Positions 8,362 to 17,585 of a stretch of DNA of 64,000 nucleotides are shown one piece after another. The notes under the pieces were generated by a model that saw nothing but the letters and a program-made list of their open reading frames with translations, did no database searches and was not told the origin of the DNA. Origin of the DNA: Actinomycetaceae bacterium (lineage in GTDB: Bacteria > Actinomycetota > Actinomycetes > Actinomycetales > Actinomycetaceae); contig JAUNVP010000012.1 of assembly GCA_030537615.1 (NCBI GenBank), forward strand, positions 1 to 64,000, read 5' to 3'. A program made the translations under genes and the position numbers. Numbering within the stretch: the stretch's first letter is position 1; each line of letters begins with the position of its first letter.

Positions 8362-9417
8362 ATGCCGATCATTACCGTACTCGGAGCTGGCGCAATGGGG
8401 TCAGCTCTGTGCACCCCCGTTGCCGATGCAGGGTGGGAGGTACGCCTGTGGGGCACGTGGCTTGACGACCACCTTCTCGACGCAGTGGAGGCCGGAAAGC
8501 CGCACCCCCGGACGAATGAACCGCTCGCCGATGGCGTCAAGCTGTACCGTAGCTCGGAGCTCAACGACGCTATGTCCGGCGCTGACGTCATCGTCATGGC
8601 AGTGGCGTCGGTGGGTGTCCCACGAGTGACGGAAATGGCTCTCCCCGGTATTACGAAGGCAAAGGCCCTGTGGCTCACATCGAAAGGATTCAGCCCAGAC
8701 AGCGCCGGGAAGATCCAGCTCCTCCCCGACGCAATCCGCACGATAGCTCGCGATAACGGCTGCGACACGATCCCCCCAATCGTGGCTATCGCGGGCCCAG
8801 TCAAGGCAAATGAGTGCGCGGCACGCAAACCGACGGCAACGATCTTTGGGTGCCGCGACCTCGCCGTCTCGACGCAGTACGCCCTCGATGCTCGCACGAG
8901 TAATTACTGTATTGAACCCACCGACGACGAAATTGGGGTTGAAATCTGCGCTCCGATGAAGAACGTGTATGCGATCGCGCTGGGAATCGCTGATGGCCTC
9001 GAAGAAGCCACCGGCGTTCCCCATCACAATCTCAAAGCCGCAACCTTCGCGCAGGCCGTCAAAGAGATGTCTTTGCTCGGCGCGGAGGTCGGAGGGCGCG
9101 AGACAACCGCGTACGGTCTGGCGGGCGTCGGCGATCTCGAAGTCACCGGACTATCGGGGCGAAATAAGGTCTACGGCGTACGTCTTGGGCGAGGAGAAAA
9201 TCCGCGCGAGGCGCTCGCAGAGATGGATCGTCTTGAGCAAACAGTTGAGGGCGTTCCGGCGGCCGGACTAGCTCGAGAATTCGTCACACAGGTAGTGCCT
9301 CACCTTTTGAACAAATTACCTTTACTGACAACTGTCGGCGCTATCCTTGAAGGATCGACAGATCCCATCGCACAGTTGTTAGCAAAGGCGGTTCTTCCAG
9401 GTGAGCCAGAACGGTAG
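8362..9417 (+). CDS. GpsA-like NAD(P)-dependent glycerol-3-phosphate (polyol phosphate) dehydrogenase
   Basis: A 351-residue homologue of NAD(P)H-dependent glycerol-3-phosphate dehydrogenase. The Rossmann motif VLGAGAMGSAL is at the N-terminus. The catalytic-lysine regions correspond to GPVKANECA and APMKNVYAIALG, and AGVGDLEVTGLSGRNKVYG matches the conserved substrate-binding segment. AGGAG is positioned before ATG 8362. Because it sits between an FGGY kinase and a DeoR regulator, it probably serves a catabolic polyol-phosphate pathway rather than phospholipid synthesis, but the gene could also supply sn-glycerol-3-phosphate. The specificity is inferred, not visible. Confidence 0.85.
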   Translation: MPIITVLGAGAMGSALCTPVADAGWEVRLWGTWLDDHLLDAVEAGKPHPRTNEPLADGVKLYRSSELNDAMSGADVIVMAVASVGVPRVTEMALPGITKAKALWLTSKGFSPDSAGKIQLLPDAIRTIARDNGCDTIPPIVAIAGPVKANECAARKPTATIFGCRDLAVSTQYALDARTSNYCIEPTDDEIGVEICAPMKNVYAIALGIADGLEEATGVPHHNLKAATFAQAVKEMSLLGAEVGGRETTAYGLAGVGDLEVTGLSGRNKVYGVRLGRGENPREALAEMDRLEQTVEGVPAAGLAREFVTQVVPHLLNKLPLLTTVGAILEGSTDPIAQLLAKAVLPGEPER

Positions 9418-10195
9418 TTCTTCTAACGGACTTGACCCGCAGGCGCGACGCCGCGCCATCATGGACTATGTAGTCAAACAGGGCTCGGCCGGTGTTGATG
9501 ACCTCGCAGATATTCTCGGAGTATCGACGATGACCGTGTATCGTGACGTCGCGGAACTCGAGAGAGCCGAGCTGATTAACCGCAAACGCGGCGTCGTGAC
9601 TGCGGCAGAATCGTCGTTGACGGAAGCGTCTTCGCGACTGCGAATGTCGATGAACGAGAGCGTCAAAGTGGCGCTCGCTCGGGTAGTGGAGAAGCACTTG
9701 CGACGCGGCCAGTCGGTCATGTTTGACGACTCGTCAACGACGCTACCGCTCGTACCTATTTTGCCGAAGTATGCTCCCATCACACTCGTAACCAACGCCG
9801 AGTTCATCGCCCAGGAAGTGCGTCAGCAATCCGGCGTCCGCCTACTTCTCATCGGGGGAGAATACGAGGCGTGGGCCGACGCTTACTTCGGCGAATTATC
9901 GGAGGCCGCGATCTCGCGACTGAGGGTCGATTTGTGCATCATCTCATCGACCGCTGTCACCCCCGAATTCTGCTATCACCCCAACGAAAATGTCGCGCGC
10001 ACCAAACGCGCCATGCTCGCGGTCTCACGTCGCAAAATCCTCGTCGTGGACTCCTCAAAATTTACGAAGTCGGCACTCTACCAGGTGTGTCCGACTGCCG
10101 AGTTCGACCTGGTGATTACTGACTCACAAACCCCGCCAGAAATCCTCGAACAGTTTGCGGCGCTCGACATTCCGATCGAAGTCGTACAGATCTAA
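9401..10195 (+). CDS. DeoR-family transcriptional regulator
   Basis: A 264-residue DeoR/GlpR-type repressor. The N-terminal winged helix-turn-helix (VDDLADILGVSTMTVYRDVA) spans about residues 25-65. The C-terminal DeoRC sensor domain binds phosphorylated sugars in this family. The start GTG 9401 lies inside the end of the dehydrogenase gene (17-base overlap), so the three genes form one operon. It likely autoregulates the operon through the TTTGTTA palindrome at 6695-6712. Its TAA stop overlaps the stop codon of the convergent menA gene by three bases (10193-10194 shared), leaving no room for a terminator. Confidence 0.9.
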   Translation: MSQNGSSSNGLDPQARRRAIMDYVVKQGSAGVDDLADILGVSTMTVYRDVAELERAELINRKRGVVTAAESSLTEASSRLRMSMNESVKVALARVVEKHLRRGQSVMFDDSSTTLPLVPILPKYAPITLVTNAEFIAQEVRQQSGVRLLLIGGEYEAWADAYFGELSEAAISRLRVDLCIISSTAVTPEFCYHPNENVARTKRAMLAVSRRKILVVDSSKFTKSALYQVCPTAEFDLVITDSQTPPEILEQFAALDIPIEVVQI

Positions 10196-11079
10196 CCCAG
10201 TGCGAACCCGATTCCAACGATCACGCCGTATGCGAGGGTGAGAAAACCCGTGTTGCGCAAGACGACGAGGAGGTCGCGTCCGGTTGCTCCGTGGCGAACA
10301 GGTGCAGTGACCAGCCAAAACGTCGGCACACTAGCCGCCGCAATAAAAGCTCTCAGCACCGGTGATAGCTCGGTCAGCGAGATAATTCCGAGAGCAAGGC
10401 CGACGGCGACAAGTACCTGATACGTGAGCCGTGCTCGCCGATCGCCCAGCCGCACTGGAATCGTTCGTTTGCCCGCGACCTCATCGGTTGGAATATCACG
10501 GATATTGTTGACGAACAGCAGAGCAACAGACAGTAAGCCAACTCCTGATGCCGCCGTCCACAGCCACCACGGTGCCACGGGGATCTGCACCCACGTTGTC
10601 GCCACCGTGGCCATGAGGCCGAAGAACACAAACACGAATAATTCGGAAAAACCGATTCCCAAATATCCGTAGGGGTTGGAACCACCGGTGTAGAACCAGG
10701 CGGCCGCCACCGCTAACGCGCCGCACACAAGCAGGAACCACTGACCTGATAAAAACACCAGAATAAGGCCGAGAACGGCAGCCGAAGCGAAGCAGCCGAG
10801 GGCAGCCATTAGTACGGTTTTAGGCGCTACGATACCGCCGCCGGTGAGCCGGGGTGGGCCAGTGCGAAAGTCATCTGTGCCGCGCACTCCGTCAGAGTAG
10901 TCATTCGAAAAGTTGACACCGATTTGGAGTAGGAGAGCGACCAGGAGAGCGAGTAGTGAACGCAGCGGGGACAGAGCGCCAAGACCCATGGCCGCACCTA
11001 TGCCAACAAATACCGGGGCCGCAGCCGCGGGAAGAGTGCGTAAGCGGGCGCCTTCTAACCAATCATTAACGGTAGCCAT
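10192..11079 (-). CDS. menA: 1,4-dihydroxy-2-naphthoate polyprenyltransferase MenA
   Basis: A 295-residue UbiA-superfamily membrane prenyltransferase with about eight to nine hydrophobic segments. It attaches the polyprenyl tail to 1,4-dihydroxy-2-naphthoate, giving demethylmenaquinone. The first aspartate-rich motif is NDYSDGVRGTD, and the second is in NNIRDIPTDEVAGKRT. It starts at ATG 11079, three bases after the menE stop, so the two are coupled. The tail donor is probably made by the polyprenyl diphosphate synthase at 46506, and the product is methylated by MenG at 27850. Assignment is secure. Confidence 0.95.
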   Translation of the reverse strand: MATVNDWLEGARLRTLPAAAAPVFVGIGAAMGLGALSPLRSLLALLVALLLQIGVNFSNDYSDGVRGTDDFRTGPPRLTGGGIVAPKTVLMAALGCFASAAVLGLILVFLSGQWFLLVCGALAVAAAWFYTGGSNPYGYLGIGFSELFVFVFFGLMATVATTWVQIPVAPWWLWTAASGVGLLSVALLFVNNIRDIPTDEVAGKRTIPVRLGDRRARLTYQVLVAVGLALGIISLTELSPVLRAFIAAASVPTFWLVTAPVRHGATGRDLLVVLRNTGFLTLAYGVIVGIGFALG

Positions 11080-11082
11080 GTT

Positions 11083-12342
11083 TCAGCGCTCCCAGGCGAG
11101 ACCAGCGTTACGCTGCTCGGCGGCTAGCTCAATGATGGTCGCCCGTGCCGGTTTGCCGAGGTCGGTGCGCGGTAGCGTATCGGTGGCCACGACCACCCGG
11201 GGCGCACATTCTCGCCCGCACACCTGGCCCACTACCTCTCGCACGCGCGGCCCCAGCTCGGCTACCGGCTGATCGGAGACGACAACCGCGGTGACAACCT
11301 GCCCCCACGTCTCATCGGGGAGGGCGACAACCGCCACCTCGCTAGCCAGGCCAGCATCTGTAATGGCGTCGGCAACGACTGAGGGGGAGACGTTCACACC
11401 CCCGGAAATAATCACCTCATCGGCGCGCCCAGTCACTGTCAGCACGCCGTCGTCCCAGCTTCCGCAATCACTCGTGCGCAACCACAGCCCACCGTCGCGG
11501 AAACTAGCGCCATTTTTCACATCGAGGTAGTCCTCCATGAGTACGGGACCGGAAATTTCGATACGCTCATCGACGACGCGAATATCCACCCCCGGAAGCG
11601 GGATCCCGTCGTAGACGCAGCCACCCCCGGTCTCCGTCATACCGTACGTCGTGACCACCCGCAGACCCTGCTCACGCGCCCGGGTGAGAAGATCGGGTGA
11701 AATTCCCGAGCCCCCGACGAGAATGGCATCGAGCTGTCCAAGTAGTTCAACCAGCTCGCCTCCGACCTCTAACGCATCGGCTAGTTGCTTGGGGACCAGG
11801 GACAAATAACCACGCAAGGAGGCATCGCGCTCGCGGCCGTCGACAATGGTGCGGCAGGCGCGGGCAAGGGCGTCGGCGTCAAACCCGTTGGACATGTCTG
11901 CGATGACAGGGCTCGCTTCGGCTACGCATGAGCGGATAAGGGTTTGGAGGCCTGCGATATGGTGAACCGGCAAGGCGACGATCCACCGGCCTGGTCCGCC
12001 GAGCACCTCGTGGGTGGCGCGCGCCGACGCGACGAGTGCTCCGAAAGATAACCCAACAAGATGGGGCTCGCCGGTGCTTGATCCCGATGTCTCAACGATG
12101 ACATCAACAGATTCGGGGACGTGCTCGATACGCCCTTGCATGGCTGCATTAGAGCGTTCGGCGACGTCTGGCAAGCATTCAGCGAGAGGACGCGGTGCAA
12201 CGATAATCCAGCGAGCGCGTTTTTCCCCGGTGGTTTCTTCTCGTTCGAAGAACTCCCACAATTTGTGTACCGCGGCGTACGTCATGGTGACGGCGCCGGG
12301 TGACGTCCCACCGGGAACGAGCATGAGCTGGGGTGAAGACAC
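11083..12342 (-). CDS. menE: o-Succinylbenzoate-CoA ligase MenE
   Basis: A 419-residue ANL-superfamily adenylate-forming enzyme that activates o-succinylbenzoate with CoA. The P-loop-like motif VETSGSSTGEPH, the MTETGGG core and the hinge region GRADEVIISGGVNVSP are visible, as is the C-terminal lysine in DLGKPAR. It starts at GTG 12342, with GGAGG five bases upstream, and is somewhat short for the superfamily, as actinobacterial MenE often is. It lies between menB and menA in the same orientation. Confidence 0.93.
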   Translation of the reverse strand: MSSPQLMLVPGGTSPGAVTMTYAAVHKLWEFFEREETTGEKRARWIIVAPRPLAECLPDVAERSNAAMQGRIEHVPESVDVIVETSGSSTGEPHLVGLSFGALVASARATHEVLGGPGRWIVALPVHHIAGLQTLIRSCVAEASPVIADMSNGFDADALARACRTIVDGRERDASLRGYLSLVPKQLADALEVGGELVELLGQLDAILVGGSGISPDLLTRAREQGLRVVTTYGMTETGGGCVYDGIPLPGVDIRVVDERIEISGPVLMEDYLDVKNGASFRDGGLWLRTSDCGSWDDGVLTVTGRADEVIISGGVNVSPSVVADAITDAGLASEVAVVALPDETWGQVVTAVVVSDQPVAELGPRVREVVGQVCGRECAPRVVVATDTLPRTDLGKPARATIIELAAEQRNAGLAWER

Positions 12343-12380
12343 GGAACCTCCCGCGAAAATGAAGAATCGTCGGCTTCAGT

Positions 12381-13358
12381 TTAGAAGTAGTAGGGGAAGT
12401 CCGACCAATCGGGTTGCCGGCGTTCGACGAAAGCGTCGCGGCCTTCCTGGGCTTCCTCTGTCATGTAAGCCATGCGCGTGGCCTCCCCGGCGAATACCTG
12501 TTGGCCGGCGAGACCATCGTCGGCGAGGTTGAAAGCGAACTTCAACATGCGGATAGCTTGCGGTGATTTGGTGGCAACAATGCGGGCATATTCGAGGGCC
12601 ACATTTTCAAGCTCGGCGTGCGGTACAGCTTCGTTGATCACGCCCCACTGCTCGGCGTCCTTGGCGGAGTATTCGCGGGCGAGGAAAAAAATCTCGCGGG
12701 CCCGCTTATCGCCCACCTGTCGGGCCAGAAGTGCTGAGCCGTAGCCGGCGTCAAAGGACCCCACGTTGGCATCCGTTTGCATGAACCGAGCGTGTTCGAT
12801 TGACGCGACTGAGAGGTCGCACACGACGTTGAGGGAGTGTCCGCCACCGGCGGCCCAGCCGGACACCGCGGCGATCACCACTTTTGGCATGGTGCGGATC
12901 AAACGCTGAACCTCAAGGATATGCAAACGCCCAGCCCGGGCAGGGTCAATAGTCTCGCGACGGGCTGACGGGTCAGCGTCCTCGCCTCGATCTTCCGACT
13001 CGTAACGGTAACCGTCTTTACCACGAATGCGCTGGTCACCCCCGGAGCAAAAACCGTAACCGCCGTCCTTGGGTGAGGGGCCGTTGCCGGTAAGAATGAC
13101 AGCGGCAACATCGGGTGACATACGCGCGTGATCCAAGCATCGATACAGCTCATCGACCGTATGCGGACGAAAAGCGTTGCGCAGAATCGGCCGATCGAAT
13201 GCGATTCGCACCACCGGCAAGTCCTCTCCGGCTGGGCGACCATCGATATCGCCTCGCGATACTCCGCGATGATATGTCGTGTCAGTGAGATCAAAGCCTT
13301 GAACGGGCCGCCAACGCGCAGCATCGAAAGTGTCGGAAACAAAGGACAAAGCACTCAT
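12381..13358 (-). CDS. menB: 1,4-dihydroxy-2-naphthoyl-CoA synthase MenB
   Basis: A 325-residue crotonase-family enzyme that cyclises o-succinylbenzoyl-CoA. Recognisable segments are CSGGDQRIRGKDGY, the oxyanion region VSGWAAGGGHSL and VGSFDAGYGSALLARQVGDK, with the C-terminal RRQPDWSDFPYYF ending typical of MenB. The start at 13358 fits the family N-terminus. On the minus strand a TACGAT -10-like box (13365-13370) sits six bases before the ATG, so the message is probably leaderless; the GGAGG in between is too close to act as a normal ribosome site. It is the first gene of menB-menE-menA. Confidence 0.95.
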   Translation of the reverse strand: MSALSFVSDTFDAARWRPVQGFDLTDTTYHRGVSRGDIDGRPAGEDLPVVRIAFDRPILRNAFRPHTVDELYRCLDHARMSPDVAAVILTGNGPSPKDGGYGFCSGGDQRIRGKDGYRYESEDRGEDADPSARRETIDPARAGRLHILEVQRLIRTMPKVVIAAVSGWAAGGGHSLNVVCDLSVASIEHARFMQTDANVGSFDAGYGSALLARQVGDKRAREIFFLAREYSAKDAEQWGVINEAVPHAELENVALEYARIVATKSPQAIRMLKFAFNLADDGLAGQQVFAGEATRMAYMTEEAQEGRDAFVERRQPDWSDFPYYF

Positions 13359-13517
13359 ACCTCCATCGTACCGAGCTACTCGTCGAGTTCCACCCCTGCG
13401 GTTTTCGATACAGCTGAGATGAGGAGACACGGGCACTGCGATTAATGATCGCTAATGGCTATTCTCATCGCGTGACATGAATCGAGATCGACGTAGGGAA
13501 TGAGCCCGTTGCCGTAC

Positions 13518-13523
13518 TAGACT
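13518..13523 (+). promoter_or_regulatory. -10 element TAGACT for leaderless argF
   Basis: TAGACT ends seven bases before the argF ATG at 13531, which would place the transcription start at or next to the start codon. No clear -35 is seen. Confidence 0.5.
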
Positions 13524-13530
13524 AAACGAC

Positions 13531-14526
13531 ATGGATTTCCCCTTACATGGACGCTCATTTCTTCGTGAACTTGACTTCACGAACGAGGAATGGGCCTATT
13601 TCCTTGACCTTGCCCTCGATCTGAAGAACGCGAAACACGCGGGCACAGAAGTGCAGTATCTCCGCGGACTCAACATCGCTCTCATTTTCGAAAAAATGTC
13701 GACCCGTACCCGCTGTGCGTTTGAAGTCGCGGCCGCCGACCAAGGCGCACATACAACCTACCTTGATCCCAGCGGATCCCATTTGGGATACAAGGAGTCG
13801 GTTGCCGATACCGCTCGTGTGCTTGGACGCATGTTCGACGGTATCGAATACCGTGGCGACGATCAGTGCGTCGTCGAGGACCTCGCACATCTGTCCGGAG
13901 TGCCGGTATTCAACGGTTTAACCGACCTGTGGCATCCGACCCAGATGCTCGCAGACGCCTTGACCATGAAAGAACACAGTGCTAAACCACTGTCGGAGAC
14001 CGCGTTCGCCTACCTGGGCGATGCCCGCTTCAACATGGGGCGCTCACTCGTTATTTCGGGAGCAATGCTCGGCATGAAAGTCGTTATTGCCGCGCCACCG
14101 CAGTACCAGCCACCCGCTGACGTCGTTGATGAAGCACGCGTGCGCGCCGAACAATCAGGTGCAGAGATCATCATTACCGATGATGTCGAGGCAATCGCGG
14201 GAGTCGATTTCGTCCACACCGACATGTGGGTGTCGATGGGGGAGGACGAAGCCGTGTGGGACGAACGGGTATCGTCACTGCTGCCCTACCGGGTGACTGA
14301 GGAGGTCATGAACCTCGCTGGCCCCGATGCGAAGTTCATGCACTGCCTCCCGTCCGTCCATGACAACATGACGACGGTCGGAGAACAGGTGCTGGCCAAG
14401 TACGGTTTGATGGGTGCTGAAGTGCAGAACGCAGTATTCGAAGGCCCCCGGTCCGTTGTATTTGATCAGGCTGAAAACCGTCTCCACACCATCAAAGCAG
14501 TGATGGTAGCAACGCTCGGACGTTGA
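13531..14526 (+). CDS. argF: Ornithine carbamoyltransferase
   Basis: A 331-residue carbamoyltransferase that makes citrulline from ornithine and carbamoyl phosphate. The carbamoyl-phosphate motif MSTRTR, the HPTQ motif in LTDLWHPTQ, and the ornithine-site HCLP (MHCLPSVHD) are present. It is a single gene without arginine deiminase or carbamate kinase neighbours, so the anabolic (ArgF) or catabolic (ArcB) direction cannot be decided; the length fits both. A -10 box immediately upstream suggests a leaderless transcript. Confidence 0.93.
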   Translation: MDFPLHGRSFLRELDFTNEEWAYFLDLALDLKNAKHAGTEVQYLRGLNIALIFEKMSTRTRCAFEVAAADQGAHTTYLDPSGSHLGYKESVADTARVLGRMFDGIEYRGDDQCVVEDLAHLSGVPVFNGLTDLWHPTQMLADALTMKEHSAKPLSETAFAYLGDARFNMGRSLVISGAMLGMKVVIAAPPQYQPPADVVDEARVRAEQSGAEIIITDDVEAIAGVDFVHTDMWVSMGEDEAVWDERVSSLLPYRVTEEVMNLAGPDAKFMHCLPSVHDNMTTVGEQVLAKYGLMGAEVQNAVFEGPRSVVFDQAENRLHTIKAVMVATLGR

Positions 14527-14557
14527 GTCTTTTCGCGGAAAGTCATCGCGCCACCTT

Positions 14558-14586
14558 TTCGCACTTCTGTGTCGCTCTCCTACAAT
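14558..14586 (+). promoter_or_regulatory. Promoter of GH42 gene, leaderless layout
   Basis: TTCGCA (14558-14563) and TACAAT (14581-14586) are 17 bases apart. The -10 ends seven bases before ATG 14594, so transcription should begin at the start codon. Confidence 0.55.
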
Positions 14587-14593
14587 GGGCACC

Positions 14594-16780
14594 ATGACTG
14601 GACACGTTCTCCCCACAGGAAAAATCTGTTACGGCGGCGATTGGAATCCCGACCAGTGGCCAACGCAGACCGTCAGCGAAGACATCGAACTCATGCGCGA
14701 AGCGGGGGTGAACCTCGTCAGCCTCGCGATTTTCTCCTGGGCAAAACTGGAACCCGAGCCCGGAGTGTACGAATTCGGTTGGTTGCGCGACATTATGGAC
14801 CAGTGTGCGCAGGCGGGCATATTCGTTGATTTAGCTACGGCGACAGCAAGCCCACCGGTGTGGATGGCGCGGCGCGACCCATCGTCTCTGCCGGTGAACG
14901 TGCACGGCACTCGCCTCGAGTTTGGATCGCGTCAGCAGTATTGTCCGTCCTCGACGACGTACCGAAAGCACTCCCGTGCCCTCGCGCGCGCTCTCGCGGA
15001 AGAATTCGCCGACCATCCGGCGCTTGTCCTATGGCACGTCAACAACGAGTATGGCTGTCACATCCTGCAGTGCTACTGCGACAACTGCGAAACCGAGTTT
15101 CAACAGTGGTTACGGGAAAAATACGGAACAATTGACGCCCTAAACCACGCTTGGAATACCTATTTTTGGGCTCAAACCTATAGCGATTTCTCTGAGATCC
15201 ACGCGCCGCGCGACATGCCGACGTTCAAGAACGCCGCGCATGAACTCGACTACTGGCGCTTTGCTGACGATCAGCTCCTCGCGTTGTATTTGGCCGAACG
15301 TGAAGAACTACGTGCGGTGACTCCCACTGTTCCGGTCACTACCAACTTCATGGGGGAGTTCACCGGCCTCGACTACTGGAAATGGGCGCAACACGTGGAT
15401 GTCATCTCCGATGATTCCTATCCCGAGCCCGCGATCGTCGGGGGAGCGCACGAAGTGGCTTTCACCGCCGACCTCATGCGCGGACTTGGCAACGGCCGGC
15501 CCTTTATCCTCATGGAGCAGGTCACGTCAGCAGTGCAGTGGAGGCCGCAGAACGCAACCAAGCGTCCCGGACAATTCGCGCTGTGGTCGATGAGCCGCGT
15601 CGCACACGGAGCAGACGGTATCTTGCAGTTCCAGTGGCGTCAAAGCCCCGGCGGAGCAGAAACATTCCACGGCGGGATGGTCGCCCACTCGGGGAAGAGG
15701 TCGCGATACTGGCCGGAAGTCGTCCAGCTTGGACGCGACCTCGAAGCCGCCTCAGCAGTCATCGATGGCCGGATCGATGCGGAGGTCGCGATCATTGTCG
15801 ACTGGGACGCGACGCGGGCACGGCAACTGTCGGTTGGACCTACTGAAGCTGACGCGAACTTCGCTGCAGCACGAGCGTGGCACCGCACATTCTGGGAGAA
15901 GAATATCGCGTGTGACTTGGTGAGCGTGAACGCGGAGCTTGACCGGTATCGCATCATTATTGTCCCCGAGGTCTTTATCGACTATCCGGAACTCTCTGCA
16001 CGCCTCACGGCGGCGGCTGAAAACGGCGCCCACGTGGTCGTGGCGGCGCCGACGGGAGCCGTCGATTCGACAATGCGCGCTGTACTCGGCGGCTACCTTG
16101 GTTCACTCGCGGAGCTTGTCGGAGTCGTTGTCACCGATCATTCGGTGCGTTCGCCCGACGTTGCCAACTGGTCGAAAGCCGATCAGGTGGTCGCTGATCC
16201 ACGGGTTGATCGAATTACCCGAGTAGTGGGAGTTCCTGGAGCCAACCCCAGGCATACACTCGACGTGACTTCACCAGCGCTCGAGCGTGCCCTCGATAGC
16301 ATTGCGACACCGAAGCCTCGCATGACCTCGGGAGTGTGGGGCGAATACGTGCAAGCGCTCCATCCGGCCTCCGAGATCACCAAGCCAACCTGGCTCAATG
16401 ACGAAGTGGAAGTTATTGCCCAGTTCTCTGGTGAGGACGGTTGCGATTTGGCGGGTTGGCCGGCCATTACTCGCCGGGAGGTCGGGCGAGGTGCCGCCTG
16501 GTACGTCGCAACCGATTTGGAATCCGTGGGGCGTGAAGCGCTCACTCGGGTGGTGGGGGCATACGCTCGTCTCGATACTTCCGGGGCCGATTTTCCCGAT
16601 GGCATTGAGCGAGTCAAGCGTGGAGATGTCACGTTCTACCTCAACCACTCTGACCGGGCAGTTCAACTCGCTGGCGTGGTGGGGTGGGATCTGATCAGCG
16701 GCCAAGAAGCCACCGGTCACCTCGTCGTTGCACCGCGCTCAACTGTGGCAATTGGTGCTCAGACAAACGCAACCTCATAG
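14594..16780 (+). CDS. Beta-galactosidase, GH42
   Basis: A 728-residue family 42 glycoside hydrolase. The acid/base Glu152 is in WHVNNEYG and the nucleophile Glu308 in FILMEQVTSAVQW. A zinc-type cysteine cluster is visible (QQYCPSS, then CHILQCYCDNCE), as in many GH42 enzymes. There is no signal peptide, so it is cytoplasmic. The first in-frame ATG (14585) overlaps the -10 element, so ATG 14594 is the likelier start. Domains run in the usual order: catalytic barrel to about residue 390, trimerisation domain to about 600, then the beta domain. No galactoside transporter lies next to it. A strong hairpin terminator follows. Confidence 0.93.
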   Translation: MTGHVLPTGKICYGGDWNPDQWPTQTVSEDIELMREAGVNLVSLAIFSWAKLEPEPGVYEFGWLRDIMDQCAQAGIFVDLATATASPPVWMARRDPSSLPVNVHGTRLEFGSRQQYCPSSTTYRKHSRALARALAEEFADHPALVLWHVNNEYGCHILQCYCDNCETEFQQWLREKYGTIDALNHAWNTYFWAQTYSDFSEIHAPRDMPTFKNAAHELDYWRFADDQLLALYLAEREELRAVTPTVPVTTNFMGEFTGLDYWKWAQHVDVISDDSYPEPAIVGGAHEVAFTADLMRGLGNGRPFILMEQVTSAVQWRPQNATKRPGQFALWSMSRVAHGADGILQFQWRQSPGGAETFHGGMVAHSGKRSRYWPEVVQLGRDLEAASAVIDGRIDAEVAIIVDWDATRARQLSVGPTEADANFAAARAWHRTFWEKNIACDLVSVNAELDRYRIIIVPEVFIDYPELSARLTAAAENGAHVVVAAPTGAVDSTMRAVLGGYLGSLAELVGVVVTDHSVRSPDVANWSKADQVVADPRVDRITRVVGVPGANPRHTLDVTSPALERALDSIATPKPRMTSGVWGEYVQALHPASEITKPTWLNDEVEVIAQFSGEDGCDLAGWPAITRREVGRGAAWYVATDLESVGREALTRVVGAYARLDTSGADFPDGIERVKRGDVTFYLNHSDRAVQLAGVVGWDLISGQEATGHLVVAPRSTVAIGAQTNATS

Positions 16781-16793
16781 CCCAGACAGACTG

Positions 16794-16831
16794 TTGGCGG
16801 TGTGCTCCGGTTTCCCGAAGCACACCGCCAA
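16794..16831. terminator. Bidirectional hairpin between convergent genes
   Basis: The arms TTGGCGGTGTGCT (16794-16806) and AGCACACCGCCAA (16819-16831) form a 13-bp perfect stem with a 12-base loop. It sits between the GH42 stop and the stop of the minus-strand gene ending at 16842. No long T-run follows on either side. Confidence 0.75.
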
Positions 16832-16841
16832 AGTGTTGCCA

Positions 16842-17585
16842 TTAGGCAGGAAGATCGACGAGGAAGTCGCGTGAGTGGGCGCGAACCTTCTCCCACAGAT
16901 CGGAGTCAACGTTCAGACCATCGGTCAGAGCGTCGTTGTGCCGAGCCTGGAAGTCATCCGCACGGGTAATCGCTTCCGCATCGAGAGGATTGCTGTCGAT
17001 GAGTGCGATAACCGTTTGTGCCTGGTACTTGTCAACCGCGTTGAGCTGTTCTGAGCTGAGATCGCAGTGATCCTTGAGAAAAGCTGCCATATCGTCGATA
17101 CCAGCAGTGCCGTAGTCACCGTCCGGGGTGGCAACGGTAGCTTTCCAGCCGTCGTCAGTGTAATTGAGCGCAACGATGACCCGGTCGACATTTCCGGACG
17201 CTTTTCTCATGGCGAGAGCCGCGAGCGGCGAATCCGATGGGAATCCATCGGGGAATACCGTGACGCCGGAGCGTTCGGCACTTGCGAAGTCAAAGACTCG
17301 GTGCGAGTCGAAGAGTGGGCAGAACTGACGATCTTCTGTGCGGCGCACGACGGCGACACAGTCATCTGTATTGACAGAGAGCTGTCCCGCTCCGTGTTCC
17401 GGGTCGTCCAGCAATGTGAGATTAGCCAGTGCTTCAACACCAGTGTTGTATTGCAGCATGGCAAAAACGATCTGGTCGATGAGGTATTTGGACAGTCCGT
17501 CGGAGATCGACGATAGTCGCAAACACCGGAGTGATGTGTCGCGAAGGTCGCGCACGGAGATCCTAGTTTGAGTGGTATTAGTCAT
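16842..17585 (-). CDS. Hypothetical protein in a decaying operon
   Basis: A 247-residue soluble, acidic protein that I do not recognise. It has no signal peptide or membrane segment. The start at 17585 is chosen because its ATG overlaps the end of the upstream peptidase reading frame (ATGACTAA, positions 17585-17578), an arrangement typical of coupled genes; the ATG at 17600 has no support. It is the last gene of what was a minus-strand operon with a BCCT transporter, an unknown protein and an M19 dipeptidase, all three now broken. It may therefore be losing function too, although its frame is intact. Confidence 0.6.
   Translation of the reverse strand: MTNTTQTRISVRDLRDTSLRCLRLSSISDGLSKYLIDQIVFAMLQYNTGVEALANLTLLDDPEHGAGQLSVNTDDCVAVVRRTEDRQFCPLFDSHRVFDFASAERSGVTVFPDGFPSDSPLAALAMRKASGNVDRVIVALNYTDDGWKATVATPDGDYGTAGIDDMAAFLKDHCDLSSEQLNAVDKYQAQTVIALIDSNPLDAEAITRADDFQARHNDALTDGLNVDSDLWEKVRAHSRDFLVDLPA

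Noticed and set aside
14585-14593. Upstream ATG as the GH42 start
   Set aside because: It overlaps the TACAAT -10 element; ATG 14594 fits the expected transcription start.
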